A stretch of 64,000 bases of DNA, from assembly GCF_001281485.1 (NCBI RefSeq), contig NZ_CP012669.1:1488001-1552000 (forward strand), read 5' to 3'. Every line of letters begins with the position of its first letter. The first letter of the stretch is position 1. The notes under the pieces are model-generated. The model saw only the letters and a list, made by a program, of their open reading frames with translations, was not told where the DNA came from and made no database searches. This document shows, one piece after another, positions 54,315-63,533 of this stretch. This DNA is from Altererythrobacter epoxidivorans. GTDB lineage: Bacteria; Pseudomonadota; Alphaproteobacteria; Sphingomonadales; Sphingomonadaceae. The translations under genes and the position numbers were made by a program.

Positions 54315-55520
54315 CTAGAACCCGGCCTTTTCCAAGGCCTGGCCCATATCATCGACAAGGTCTTCGATATCCTCGAGGCCGACGTTGATACGCAGCAGTC
54401 CTTCGGTGACGCCCATTTCTTCGCGCGCATCGGCCGTCATGCCGGCATGCGTCGTGCTCGCCGGATGACACATCAGGCTGCGGGCATCACCGATATTGTT
54501 CGAGATATCGATCAGTTCGAGAGCGTCGAGCAAGGCAAAGGCCTTCTCCCGGGTGCCCACATCGAATGCGAAGATCGGCCCGGTCGCGACCATCTGGGTC
54601 ACCGCCATCTGGTGACGCGGGTGGCTCGCGAGGCCGGGATGCAGCATGCGCGGCACGCGGTCTTCGATAGCCTTGCCGAGCGCGACGGCGTTTTCACTCT
54701 GACGCAATGCACGCAGAGAAAGCGTCTCCAGGCCCTTCAGGACGACCCAGGCGTTGAACGGCGAGATATTCGGCCCCGTGTTGCGCTGGAACGGCAAAAG
54801 CAGCTCGTCGATGAATTGCTGGCTACCGCATACGGCGCCTGCCAGGACCCTTCCCTGACCGTCCATCAGCTTGGTCGCGGAATAGGCGACGACGTCCGCA
54901 CCGAAATCGAGCGGACGCTGCAGGGCACTGGTCGCAAAGGCGTTGTCGACAACGGTCGTAATGCCTTTCGAGCGCGCCAGCCCGCAGACGCATTCGAGAT
55001 CGACGACGTCGAGGGTCGGGTTGGCCGGAGTTTCGAAGAAGAATACCTTGGTATTGGGCCTGATCGCCGCTTCCCACGCGGCATTGTCGGTACTGTCTAT
55101 CACGCTTGTTTCAATACCGAAGCGCGGCAAAAGATGATCGAGTAGCCAGCGGCAGGAACCGAATGCAGCGCGCGCACCGACGACATGATCACCGGCAGAA
55201 AGCTGGCACAGCAGCGCTGCCGTCATCGCGGCCATACCGCTTGCTTGCGCGCGGCATGCCTCTGCACCTTCCATCAGCGCAATACGTTCTTCCAGCATGG
55301 CGACTGTCGGGTTCTGCAGGCGCGAATAGGTCATGCCGTCCGCCTCGCCCGCAAAGCGATCCGCAACGGTCTGCGCATCGTCGTAAGTGTAGCCCGAACT
55401 GAGGAACAGCGCCTCGCTCGTCTCGCCGTGTTCGCTGCGCCAGGTCCCTCCGCGAACTGCCTGTGTCGCAGGCCTCCAGCGCTTGGTGATGGCGCGGTCC
55501 ATGCCGGTTGTCTTCTTCAT
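54315..55520 (-). CDS. metZ: O-succinylhomoserine sulfhydrylase
   Basis: The 401-residue PLP enzyme makes homocysteine directly from O-succinylhomoserine and sulfide in methionine synthesis. The Cys/Met metabolism motif is present with the PLP lysine in YSATKLMDGQGR near residue 215. SSGYTYDDAQ and SRLQNPTVAMLE are family features. Distinguishing MetZ from MetB or MetY is by overall similarity. Confidence 0.92.
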   Translation of the reverse strand: MKKTTGMDRAITKRWRPATQAVRGGTWRSEHGETSEALFLSSGYTYDDAQTVADRFAGEADGMTYSRLQNPTVAMLEERIALMEGAEACRAQASGMAAMTAALLCQLSAGDHVVGARAAFGSCRWLLDHLLPRFGIETSVIDSTDNAAWEAAIRPNTKVFFFETPANPTLDVVDLECVCGLARSKGITTVVDNAFATSALQRPLDFGADVVAYSATKLMDGQGRVLAGAVCGSQQFIDELLLPFQRNTGPNISPFNAWVVLKGLETLSLRALRQSENAVALGKAIEDRVPRMLHPGLASHPRHQMAVTQMVATGPIFAFDVGTREKAFALLDALELIDISNNIGDARSLMCHPASTTHAGMTADAREEMGVTEGLLRINVGLEDIEDLVDDMGQALEKAGF

Positions 55521-55628
55521 AGCGCCTGCCGTTTAGGCGGGCACCGGCAGGGCGGCAAGCGTAATGCCATTGGGATCGGAAAAGCTGGCCTTGCCGATGA
55601 ACGACCTGACCACTAAGCGTCTGTTTCG

Positions 55629-56903
55629 ATGAGTCAGGCCCCTGCCCAGCCCCGCGATCCGCTTGGTGCCAGCCTCGCGCTGTCTTTCGCTTTCGTTTTC
55701 CTGGCGGCAATTCGCCTGACGACGCCGTCCACACCCTATTTTGATGAAGTTCATTACCTGCCAGCAGCGCGCGAGCTGCTGGTCAGCGGATTGTACATCA
55801 ACCGCGAGCACCCGTTGCTCGGCAAGGAAATCATCGCACTCGGCATTGCGATCTTCGGCGACGAACCACTTGGTTGGCGCATCTTCCCGCTGATCGCCGG
55901 TGGCATCACCTTGTTTGCCAGCATGCGCGCGATGTGGTTCGCCAGCCTTTCCCGCTTTTCGACGCTGTCCTTCGGCGTGCTGATGGCCACCGGCTTCATG
56001 CTGTTCGTGCAAAGCCGCATCGCCATGCTCGATATCTTCATGGCGGCATTCATTGCGATCGCAGCCTGGCAATTCGCCGGAGCAATCCGCGAGCCCGAAA
56101 CAGGGCGGCGGAGACTGATCGCGACCGGCATCGCGCTGGGCTGTGCGATGGCGTCGAAATGGAACGCCATCCCCCTCGCCGTAATGCCCGGCATCGCTTT
56201 TTTCATCGCAAGGCTTTCCGCCGGGCGTCGTCGGCTCCTGACGAGCAAGCGCGGCATCCCTGTCCCGGGCATATCACTACTGGAAGCTTTCGCGTGGCTC
56301 GGAGTCGTCCCGCTGGCAGTCTATGCCGCGACGTTCATCCCTGCGGAATCCTTCCGCGATACCCCCTTCGCCACCCACGGGCTGGTGGCATTTCACCGCG
56401 AGATGCTCGCGCTCCAGACGCAAGTCCTCCAACCCCACCCGTACCAGTCGACATGGCCGGAGTGGGTGCTCGACTTGCGGGCAATCTGGTATCTGTACGA
56501 GCCGGTCGATGGGGCGCAGCGCGGCATCTTGCTGCTGGGCAATCCGTTGACAATGCTGCTTGGGCTGCCGGCGCTGGGCTGGTGCGCCTGGACAGGCTGG
56601 CTACGCCGCGACTGGGCGCGGCTCGGCGTGGTTATCGGTTATCTCGCCAGCCTCGGCCTATGGCTCGTGGCGGACAAGTCGGTGCAGTTCTACTACCACT
56701 ATTTCCTGCCGAGCTTCTTCCTGCTCGGCGCGCTGGCTCTGGCCCTGGATGCCTTGGCGGAAGCCGGAAGGCGCAAGCTTTCGCTGGGGGTTCTGGCCGC
56801 CAGCATCGCAATATTTGTCTATTTCTATCCGATCCTGTCGGCAGCGCCGCTAGAGAACGCGCAAAGCTTCCTCAACTGGGCATGGCTCGAAGGTTGGCGA
56901 TAA
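55629..56903 (+). CDS. PMT-family (ArnT-like) glycosyltransferase
   Basis: The 424-residue membrane protein shows the GT-C fold: an N-terminal membrane segment, then the catalytic loop TPYFDEVHYLPAARELL with the acidic DE pair, REHPLLGK and about ten membrane helices. Such enzymes move sugars, often mannose, from a polyprenyl phosphate onto proteins or lipid. It is convergent (12 bases) with a polyprenyl-phosphate sugar synthase, which could make its donor. Confidence 0.88.
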   Translation: MSQAPAQPRDPLGASLALSFAFVFLAAIRLTTPSTPYFDEVHYLPAARELLVSGLYINREHPLLGKEIIALGIAIFGDEPLGWRIFPLIAGGITLFASMRAMWFASLSRFSTLSFGVLMATGFMLFVQSRIAMLDIFMAAFIAIAAWQFAGAIREPETGRRRLIATGIALGCAMASKWNAIPLAVMPGIAFFIARLSAGRRRLLTSKRGIPVPGISLLEAFAWLGVVPLAVYAATFIPAESFRDTPFATHGLVAFHREMLALQTQVLQPHPYQSTWPEWVLDLRAIWYLYEPVDGAQRGILLLGNPLTMLLGLPALGWCAWTGWLRRDWARLGVVIGYLASLGLWLVADKSVQFYYHYFLPSFFLLGALALALDALAEAGRRKLSLGVLAASIAIFVYFYPILSAAPLENAQSFLNWAWLEGWR

Positions 56904-56915
56904 TCGCCGGATGGC

Positions 56916-58055
56916 TCAATAGCGGCCCCAGACAAACCGGCTCGACAAGGCGTAGTTCCAGACCGACCCGACAATGATCCCGGCAAGTGCGGCGATGAAC
57001 CAATACAGGCCGCGGGATTCCAGCAGGGTTGCCACAGCCACATTGGCAAAGCCGCCGACGGCGCAGGTAAGGCAGAAGCCTGCCCATCCCTTCAGCACGG
57101 CGCTCGTGCCTTTCAGGCGCTGGTCGCGATAGGTGAGCCAGTTGTTGAGCCAGAAGTTGAAGCTCATCGCGCTGAGGACCGCAATCGCCTGCGCAACGGT
57201 GAAGGCTTCGCCCACCCAGAACAGGATCAGCGACAGCACAGCCATGTGAACCACGACGCCCATTGCACCGACCGTGCCGAACAGCGCAAAACGTGTCGGG
57301 ATCACCTTGCCGAAGGTTTTGTCATAAAGACCGGCGAGGAAATCGAATGCGATGGCCCGATCGAGCTTGCTCTCGCCTTCGCGGCGTGCGGAAAAGTTCA
57401 ACGGAAATTCCTTTACCTTCATCGGCTTGTCCGATGTGGCCAACAGGTCGAGAAGGATCTTGAAGCCAATGCCCGACAATCCCGGTACCAGCTTTCGTGC
57501 GGTGTCGGACGACAACATGAAGTAGCCGCTCATGGGGTCGGAAAGTTCGACGCCGGTCAGCTTGCGGGCTAGCGCATTGGCAGCGCCCGACAGCTTTTCG
57601 CGATCGGGTCGGCCCCATTCCTCCATGCTCGCACCTTCAGCGAAACGCGACGCCACCGCGACCTCGCCTTCGCCCGATTTGAGCGCATCGAGCATCAGCG
57701 GCAGCAGCGCCGGATCGTGTTGGTGGTCCGCGTCCATCACAGCGCAATAGGGCGCGGCGGTTGCACAGAACCCTTCGATAGCAGCGCTGGCAAGGCCACG
57801 GCGGCCGATGCGCTGGATCACGCGGACACGCGGGTCGATAAGAGCGATCCGGCGTGCCTCGTCAGCAGTTCCATCAGCGGAATTGTCGTCAACGATCAGC
57901 ACTTCCCAGCCGCCCTGGCCAAGTGCGGCTTCGATCCGCTCTACCAGCGGAGCAAGATTGCCGCGCTCGTTGAGCGTGGGAAGAATGATAGCCAATTCGA
58001 GCACTTGCGCGGTGCTAGCGCCCGATTTTGCAGCTTCGGGATGGGTCATGTCCAT
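56916..58055 (-). CDS. Polyprenyl-phosphate mannosyltransferase-type GT2 fused to GtrA
   Basis: The 379-residue protein joins a DPM1-like GT2 domain (residues 20-250: PTLNERGNLAPLVERI, VDDNSADGT, MDADHQHDP, SDPMSGYFML) to a C-terminal GtrA membrane domain with four helices (FALFGTVGAMGVVVHMAVLS; FNFWLNNWLTYRD). The first would load a sugar on a polyprenyl phosphate, the second may move the product across the membrane. It is convergent with the PMT-type gene. Confidence 0.9.
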   Translation of the reverse strand: MDMTHPEAAKSGASTAQVLELAIILPTLNERGNLAPLVERIEAALGQGGWEVLIVDDNSADGTADEARRIALIDPRVRVIQRIGRRGLASAAIEGFCATAAPYCAVMDADHQHDPALLPLMLDALKSGEGEVAVASRFAEGASMEEWGRPDREKLSGAANALARKLTGVELSDPMSGYFMLSSDTARKLVPGLSGIGFKILLDLLATSDKPMKVKEFPLNFSARREGESKLDRAIAFDFLAGLYDKTFGKVIPTRFALFGTVGAMGVVVHMAVLSLILFWVGEAFTVAQAIAVLSAMSFNFWLNNWLTYRDQRLKGTSAVLKGWAGFCLTCAVGGFANVAVATLLESRGLYWFIAALAGIIVGSVWNYALSSRFVWGRY

Positions 58056-58080
58056 GACAGACCCGATTAGAGCGCAAACC

Positions 58081-59151
58081 TCAAGATATGCTTACCATTT
58101 TGGTAACCACGGCATCGCCGATTTCAGTCGTGGTAGCGGACCCGCCGAGGTCGCCGCCGCGAACGCCGTCTGCCAGTACTTCGGCGACGGCGCGCTCGAT
58201 CCGCTCTGCATCAGCCTCGCGCCCCAATGAATGACGCAGGAGCATGGCGAGCGAGAGCATGGTCGCCATCGGGTTCGCAAGGTTCTTCCCTGCAATGTCC
58301 GGCGCGCTGCCATGGATCGGTTCGTAAAGTCCGAAAGTGCCGTAATCGGTCTGACGCTCGCCAAGCGCCGCACTGGGCAGCAGGCCGATCGATCCGACGC
58401 ACATGCTGGCCTGGTCGGACAGGATGTCGCCGAACAGGTTGCCGGTGACGATGGTATCGAAATTGGCCGGCGCCTTGACCAGCTGCATGGCCGCATTGTC
58501 GACATACATATGGTCGAGCTCGACATCGGGATATTCGGCCGACACCTCTATCATCACGTCTCGCCAGAGCTGGCTGGTTTCGAGCACGTTGGCCTTGTCG
58601 ACACTGGTCAGGCGGTTCTTGCGCGTTTGCGCTGCACGGAAAGCGGTGTGAGCGATGCGGCGCACCTCGCTTTCGGCATAGGACATCATGTCCCAGCCTT
58701 CGCGCTGTCCGTCTTCTCGCACCCGGGTGCCCTTGTCGCCGAAGTAAACGTCGCCATTGAGCTCTCGAACGATCAGTACGTCGATCTCGCGAGCGATCTC
58801 GGGCTTGAGCCCGCTCATGTGTTCGAGGCCGGGGAAAGCCGTCGCCGGGCGCAGGTTTGCAAACAGGCCGAGAGCGGCACGCAGGCCGAGTATCGCCTGT
58901 TCCGGACGCAGGTGCCGTTCGAGATTGTCGCAGGACGGGTCGCCGACCGCACCGAACAGTATGGCATCGCTGCTGCGCGCCAGTTCGAGTGTGGCCTCCG
59001 GCAGGGGATGGCCCTGGTTGCGATAAGCCGTCGCACCGACTTCGCCATGTTCGACCTCGAGACCCGGCAATTCCAGCAACTCGAGCAGGCGCAGAGCCTC
59101 GCGGGTTACTTCCTGGCCGATGCCGTCTCCTGGCAGAACTGCAATTTTCAC
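58081..59151 (-). CDS. leuB: 3-isopropylmalate dehydrogenase
   Basis: The 356-residue enzyme catalyses the third step of leucine synthesis. Motifs: [48 protein letters not shown] and the NAD-site [18 protein letters not shown]. The start is a GTG after AGGAAAA; upstream in-frame sequence would overlap recO. Confidence 0.97.
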   Translation of the reverse strand: MKIAVLPGDGIGQEVTREALRLLELLELPGLEVEHGEVGATAYRNQGHPLPEATLELARSSDAILFGAVGDPSCDNLERHLRPEQAILGLRAALGLFANLRPATAFPGLEHMSGLKPEIAREIDVLIVRELNGDVYFGDKGTRVREDGQREGWDMMSYAESEVRRIAHTAFRAAQTRKNRLTSVDKANVLETSQLWRDVMIEVSAEYPDVELDHMYVDNAAMQLVKAPANFDTIVTGNLFGDILSDQASMCVGSIGLLPSAALGERQTDYGTFGLYEPIHGSAPDIAGKNLANPMATMLSLAMLLRHSLGREADAERIERAVAEVLADGVRGGDLGGSATTTEIGDAVVTKMVSIS

Positions 59152-59161
59152 GAGGCTTTTC

Positions 59162-59764
59162 CTAGCTAAGCATGCGGGCCAATCTTTCCCGCAGCAGGTG
59201 CCTCGCCGCAATAACATCGCCTCGCTTGTCGGCAAGGAGGTAGCGGGCAAGAGGTCCTTCAAGCCGGTCAAACTTTGCTAACATCGCTTGCAGGTCATCA
59301 TCGTGCTCGGGGCGTTCCCCGCCGTAGCCGAGTTCACGCAGAAGCAGGACTTCGAAGCTGACCAGTGCAGGCAACCACCCCCTTGCCGAAGGTGCTTCGC
59401 AAACCGCGCCGAGAACGGCCGACAACGCCTGATAGAGCGCGGGATAGGGGTTCCGTTCGGGCAATGCGGTCGCGGTGACTGCACAAAGCCACGATATCGC
59501 GGAAGCAGGCAGCGGCTCTGTCAGCCAGGGGCCACGGCTTTCCACCAGCTCCAGCTTGGCAAAGGGCAACTGGCTTTCGGATTTCGAGCGCAGTTCGACT
59601 TCGACCAGATTGCCCGGGATCATCACCGGGCGAAGCTGCCGCCCGCGTCCACCCGCGACATAACCGGCGACGAGGCCATGCTCTTCGGTCAGCATGCGCG
59701 CGATAGAGGCCGTCTCCCCATGGGGACGTGCAGCAACGAGGATGGCAGGTGCGCGCAGGTTCAT
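59162..59764 (-). CDS. recO: DNA repair protein RecO
   Basis: The 200-residue protein loads RecA on gapped DNA with RecF and RecR. The N-terminal OB fold ([20 protein letters not shown]) and helical C-terminal domain are recognisable. It lacks the zinc-binding cysteines seen in some RecO proteins and is shorter than E. coli RecO (242). leuB follows by 10 bases. Confidence 0.93.
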   Translation of the reverse strand: MNLRAPAILVAARPHGETASIARMLTEEHGLVAGYVAGGRGRQLRPVMIPGNLVEVELRSKSESQLPFAKLELVESRGPWLTEPLPASAISWLCAVTATALPERNPYPALYQALSAVLGAVCEAPSARGWLPALVSFEVLLLRELGYGGERPEHDDDLQAMLAKFDRLEGPLARYLLADKRGDVIAARHLLRERLARMLS

Positions 59765-59776
59765 TGCGCGCGGATC

Positions 59777-60028
59777 TTACTTTCCGGCGAGCCTGGCTTC
59801 CAGCGCCTCGATCCGGGCCAGCAAGGCTTCGTTTTCCTCACGAGCCTTCTGCGCCATCAGCTTGACGGTGTCGAATTCCTCGCGGCTGACGAAGTCCATG
59901 CCGCCCATCGCTTCCTTCATCCGTTCGCGAGCGCTTTCGCGGGCTTCGCGGGTCATACCGGCAAAGGTGCCAGCCGCGCTGTTGGCGAGCTTGGCGAAAT
60001 CGGCGAGCAATGTGTTCTGGCTTTGCAT
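59777..60028 (-). CDS. UbiK-like accessory factor (BMFP/DUF526)
   Basis: The 83-residue protein fits the UbiK family: an N-terminal amphipathic part and a C-terminal coiled coil (SREEFDTVKLMAQKAREENE, LLARIEALEARLA). In E. coli UbiK helps aerobic ubiquinone synthesis and trimerises. The ATG at 60028 is chosen over an in-frame upstream start because it gives the usual length. Confidence 0.82.
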   Translation of the reverse strand: MQSQNTLLADFAKLANSAAGTFAGMTREARESARERMKEAMGGMDFVSREEFDTVKLMAQKAREENEALLARIEALEARLAGK

Positions 60029-60070
60029 GGTCTCTATCTGGTTGCGGCGCCCCAAAAGGGCAAGTGGGAT

Positions 60071-60619
60071 TCAGATCGCGATCCGCTGTGAGGCAGACGT
60101 GGCCGTGCCATGGCCGCCGTCGGGATTGGCTTGCAGGAACTGGTAGTTCAGCAACGTCGCGAACAGCACCCACGCAAGATAAGGCAGCAGCAGCAGCCCG
60201 GCAATGCGCCGAACCCGCCAGAACGCCCAGATCACGACGAGCAGCGTCAGGTCGATCGCCACCAGCAGGTAGAGCGCGCCCTCGATGTTCTGACTGCCGA
60301 AAAACACCGGCGACCACGCCAGGTTGAGCGCGAAGTGGACGAGGAAGATGGTCACTGCGATACCGCGACCGCGAGCGCCCCACGCACTGCAAACGAAGGC
60401 GAAGGCTAAGCCGATCATGATGTAAAGAACGGTCCAGACGATCCCGAACCATTTAGGCTCTGGATAGATATCCGGCTTAACGAGACCCTGGAACCACGCG
60501 GTGTTGGGGCTGCCCAGCTGACCGGCAAGGAAGCCGAGGAGCACGACGAGAGGCACGGTAAAGAGAGCCCAGCGCAAGAAACTGGCGCGCAACTGACCAC
60601 GTGACGCAATAACGTTCAT
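60071..60619 (-). CDS. tspO: TspO/MBR family membrane protein
   Basis: The 182-residue protein has five membrane helices and the family's aromatic motifs: PDIYPEPKWFGIVWTVLYI and NLAWSPVFFG. TspO binds tetrapyrroles and cholesterol-like ligands and in Rhodobacter tunes photosynthesis genes. No bacteriochlorophyll genes lie in the window. The ATG at 60619 follows GGGGAG. Confidence 0.93.
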   Translation of the reverse strand: MNVIASRGQLRASFLRWALFTVPLVVLLGFLAGQLGSPNTAWFQGLVKPDIYPEPKWFGIVWTVLYIMIGLAFAFVCSAWGARGRGIAVTIFLVHFALNLAWSPVFFGSQNIEGALYLLVAIDLTLLVVIWAFWRVRRIAGLLLLPYLAWVLFATLLNYQFLQANPDGGHGTATSASQRIAI

Positions 60620-60711
60620 CAAATCTCCCCGCGGTTATCGTTAGTCGATTCGCGTATGATTTTCCGTTGGCTTGGCGATACACGGCTCGCAAGCCCTCGC
60701 CAAATACCGTG

Positions 60712-61476
60712 TCAAACAGGGTCACCGCGTTTTGCGGAAATCAGGAATTCGATATTGCCTTCCGGGCCTGTGATCGGGCTTTCGACGATGCCCTCGACCG
60801 TCCAGCCGATGCCGGTCAGCCAAGCGCGGACTTCGTCGCAGACGCGGGCGTGCAAGGCAGGGTCGCTGACGACGCCCTTCTTGCCGACTTCCTCGCGCCC
60901 GACCTCGAATTGCGGCTTGATCAGCGCGAGCAGCCGGCAATCCGGCGCAGCCAGATTCAGCGGCGTTTCCAGCACCTTGGAAAGGGAAATGAAGGAAGCG
61001 TCGCAAACGACCCAGCTGCAAGGCCGGTCGATCATGTCCGGCGTCAGGATGCGTGCGCTGGTCTGTTCGAGCACAGTCACACGCTCGTCCTGGCGCAGCT
61101 TCCAGGCGAGCTGGTTGGTGCCGCTGTCGACCGCGAAAACATGCTTCGCGCCTTTTTGCAGCAGCACGTCGGTAAAGCCGCCGGTCGAACTGCCGATGTC
61201 CATTGCGGTAACGCCCGATGGGTCGAGCCCGAAATGCTCGATCGCATGAGCCAGCTTTATCCCGCCGCGGCTAACCCAGGGATGGTCGCGCCCACGCACT
61301 TCCAGCGGGATATCCTCGGCCAGCTGCTGTCCGGGTTTTGCCACCTTCGCCTCGCCCGCAAATACGACCCCTGCCATGATCAGGGCCTGCGCGCGGCTGC
61401 GGCTTTCAACCAGCCCGCGATCGACCAGCATCTGGTCGACACGGCGTTTCTTCGCTTTTTTCAATGCATCGGACAT
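60712..61476 (-). CDS. tlyA: TlyA-family rRNA 2'-O-methyltransferase
   Basis: The 254-residue protein joins an N-terminal S4 domain (KRRVDQMLVDRGLVESRSRA) with an FtsJ-like methyltransferase domain with the SAM motif AMDIGSSTGGFTDVLLQKGA. Members methylate 16S and/or 23S rRNA, and some are called hemolysins. Only 34 bases separate its start from the divergent lipoprotein start. Confidence 0.93.
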   Translation of the reverse strand: MSDALKKAKKRRVDQMLVDRGLVESRSRAQALIMAGVVFAGEAKVAKPGQQLAEDIPLEVRGRDHPWVSRGGIKLAHAIEHFGLDPSGVTAMDIGSSTGGFTDVLLQKGAKHVFAVDSGTNQLAWKLRQDERVTVLEQTSARILTPDMIDRPCSWVVCDASFISLSKVLETPLNLAAPDCRLLALIKPQFEVGREEVGKKGVVSDPALHARVCDEVRAWLTGIGWTVEGIVESPITGPEGNIEFLISAKRGDPV

Positions 61477-61510
61477 GGACCCGAAAGGCGTTAGCGCGCA
61501 TTAAAGCGGT

Positions 61511-62059
61511 ATGAAACAGATCTATGCGCATTTTGCCGGTGCCCTCGCCCTGACTTTCACGATAGCGGCTTGCGCCCCTGCGCCGGTCCCGACGCCTGCG
61601 CCCGCGCCTACGCCGACACCAACGCCGGTGATGACATCGGCTCCGGTCGTGCAGCGAACCTACGAGAATTTCCTCGATGCGCCGCAGACGGCAGGCGACT
61701 GGTCCTATCGCAGCGACAGTACCGGCAGCATGGCATCCTTTGGTCAGGGCAGTTCCGGCGCGCGGTTCGCCTTGCGCTGCATTCCCACATCGCGGCAAAT
61801 CATCCTGATGCGCGCAGGGCAGGCGAGCGGACCGGTAGTTTTGCGTATCCTGACAGAAACAGGACCGCGCAGCCTGACCGGGACACAGGACAAGGATGCG
61901 CTCCCGATCATCGCGGTTACCCTGCCCGCCAGCGACCCTTTGCTCGATGCAATGGCGATCACCAAGGGACGCTTTGCGGTCGAGACCGAAGGGATGGAAA
62001 CGCTCTACATCCCCAGCTGGGCTGAAATTACCCGGGTGATCGAGGATTGCAGGCCATAA
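61511..62059 (+). CDS. Lipoprotein of unknown function with Pro/Thr linker
   Basis: The 182-residue product has a lipoprotein signal with the lipobox TIAAC, followed by a Pro/Ala/Thr linker (residues 22-42, PTPAPAPTPTPTP) and a ~130-residue C-terminal domain (QTAGDWSYRSDSTGSMASFG; TKGRFAVETEGMETLYIPSW). I recognise no enzyme motif. Divergent from tlyA. Confidence 0.8.
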   Translation: MKQIYAHFAGALALTFTIAACAPAPVPTPAPAPTPTPTPVMTSAPVVQRTYENFLDAPQTAGDWSYRSDSTGSMASFGQGSSGARFALRCIPTSRQIILMRAGQASGPVVLRILTETGPRSLTGTQDKDALPIIAVTLPASDPLLDAMAITKGRFAVETEGMETLYIPSWAEITRVIEDCRP

Positions 62060-62062
62060 AAA

Positions 62063-62080
62063 AGCGCCCTCGGGGGCGCT
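62063..62080. terminator. GC-rich hairpin after the lipoprotein gene
   Basis: AGCGCCC and GGGGCGCT arms around TCG. On the plus strand there is no following T run; on the minus strand it is followed by TTTTTT. It may stop minus-strand transcripts, or plus-strand ones weakly. Confidence 0.4.
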
Positions 62081-62244
62081 CGGCAACAGCGCTCAATTCT
62101 GACGTGGGAAAACTTTTTTTCAAGCCTTGTTTTCGCGACTCGACTGACTCAAATTGACACCTGAGGCCAGCGGCGAAACGCGGTTCTCGGCCCCCGGTGA
62201 AACGGTGTGGGTCTTGGCTCAAAAGCGCGAAAGGAGGTGATCCG

Positions 62245-62301
62245 ATGTCTCATGGTTCAGTAGAGAGGTCGGCAAGTTTCCGCGCGGAGCACTATCGGTA
62301 A
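62245..62301 (+). CDS. 18-codon open frame with extended Shine-Dalgarno (leader peptide candidate)
   Basis: ATG TCT CAT ... CGG TAA encodes MSHGSVERSASFRAEHYR. The ribosome site is GAAAGGAGGTGATCC (62229-62243), a 15-base perfect complement of the usual 16S rRNA 3' end, with 7 bases from GGAGG to ATG. That is far longer than any other site in this window. Four of 18 residues are Ser and three are Arg; there is one Val and no Leu or Ile, so it is not an ordinary branched-chain attenuation peptide despite preceding ilvE. A short stem (62328-62346) and a terminator follow. Confidence 0.5.
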   Translation: MSHGSVERSASFRAEHYR

Positions 62302-62353
62302 CATCTTTTACCCTTAGAGGCTTCGTGAGCGGCGCTTACCGCCGCTGACCATG

Positions 62354-62399
62354 AAAGGGCGTTTCCACCTACGGGCGTGGAAGCGCCCTTTTCATTTTG
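62354..62399 (+). terminator. Strong intrinsic terminator upstream of ilvE
   Basis: AAAGGGCGTTTCCAC (62354-62368) pairs with GTGGAAGCGCCCTTT (62377-62391) in a 15-bp stem with one G-U pair and an 8-base loop, followed by TTTCATTTT. It ends about 50 bases before ilvE, so it either ends the small transcript or acts as an ilvE attenuator. Confidence 0.88.
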
Positions 62400-62449
62400 G
62401 TCGCTACAAAATCTTGCCCTGCCAGCCGTGCCGCGATACGCGCGGTCAC

Positions 62450-63529
62450 ATGGAATTCGAGCACATCCCCCATCCCGCCCCGACCGCGGACGACGCGCGC
62501 GAACAGGCCATAGCCAACCCCGGCTTCGGTACGGTGTTCACCGATCACATGGCTGTGGTCGATTACGACGCGGCAAAAGGCGGCTGGTACAGCGCAACCC
62601 TGGGTCCGCGCCAGCCGATCGCGCTCGATCCGGCGGCAAGCGTGCTGCACTATGCGCAGGAAATTTTCGAAGGGATGAAGGCATACCGTCTTGCCGATGG
62701 CTCGATGGGTCTGTTCCGCCCGCTGGAGAACGCACGGCGCTACAACGCATCGGCGCGGCGCATGGCGATGCCCGAACTGCCCGAAGAGCTGTTCCTCGAA
62801 TCCGTGCGCCAGGTCGTCGATGCCGACAAGGACTGGTTCCCCACGGTCGAAGGCGGCTCGCTCTATATCCGTCCATTCATGTTTGCCTCGGAAGCGTTTC
62901 TGGGCGTGCGCCCGGCGACGCAATACAAGCACATCGTGATTCTCAGCCCCGCCGGAAACTACTTCAAGTCCGGCTCGCCGGCGGTCAGCATCTGGGTATC
63001 CGAATATAGCCGCGCTGCACCCGGCGGAACCGGCGCTGCCAAGACCGGCGGTAACTATGCCGCCAGCCTCGTTCCCACCGGCGAAGCCTTTGCCAAGGGG
63101 CACGACCAGGTGCTGTTCCTCGATGCTGTCGAGAAGAAGTGGATCGAGGAACTGGGCGGCATGAACCTGTTCTTCGTCATGGATGACGGCCGCGTCATCA
63201 CTCCCCCGCTTACCGGCACGATCCTGCCTGGCATTACCCGTGACAGCCTAATCACGCTGCTGCGCGAGGAAGGGCTCGAAGTTTCGGAAGAAATGTACTC
63301 GCTCGACCAGTGGCGCGATGATGCGCAGTCGGGCAAGTTGGTCGAGACGATGGCGTGCGGCACCGCAGCCGTGGTCACGCCAGTCGGCACGGTCGAGGGG
63401 ACGAACGGCAAGTTCAACATCGGCAATGGCGGCCCGGGTGAACTGACCAGCAAGATCCGCGCAAAGCTCGTCGGCATCCAGCGCGGCACGGTCGAAGACA
63501 CCCACGGCTGGGTGACGAAGCTGGATTGA
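62450..63529 (+). CDS. ilvE: Branched-chain amino acid aminotransferase
   Basis: The 359-residue fold-type IV PLP enzyme carries out the last step of Ile, Leu and Val synthesis. The PLP lysine lies in [12 protein letters not shown], and [15 protein letters not shown] and [13 protein letters not shown] are type II BCAT features. Start at the ATG at 62450 ([15 protein letters not shown]); an open upstream extension overlaps the terminator and is not protein-like. Confidence 0.96.
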   Translation: MEFEHIPHPAPTADDAREQAIANPGFGTVFTDHMAVVDYDAAKGGWYSATLGPRQPIALDPAASVLHYAQEIFEGMKAYRLADGSMGLFRPLENARRYNASARRMAMPELPEELFLESVRQVVDADKDWFPTVEGGSLYIRPFMFASEAFLGVRPATQYKHIVILSPAGNYFKSGSPAVSIWVSEYSRAAPGGTGAAKTGGNYAASLVPTGEAFAKGHDQVLFLDAVEKKWIEELGGMNLFFVMDDGRVITPPLTGTILPGITRDSLITLLREEGLEVSEEMYSLDQWRDDAQSGKLVETMACGTAAVVTPVGTVEGTNGKFNIGNGGPGELTSKIRAKLVGIQRGTVEDTHGWVTKLD

Positions 63530-63533
63530 TAGG

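Larger units (their letters stand above)
62060..62449 (+). other. 390-base gap with a leader-like small transcript unit
   Basis: This gap holds a GC hairpin (62063-62080), a possible -35 TTGACA (62154-62159), an 18-codon open frame with an extreme ribosome site, a short stem, and a strong terminator, all before ilvE. No tRNA or known RNA family is apparent. Confidence 0.6.

Noticed and set aside
62229..62243. The 15-base match as a remnant of an inverted 16S rRNA gene
   Set aside because: The match ends exactly at the 16S 3' terminal region; the next bases do not fit 16S, and it sits at correct spacing before an ATG.
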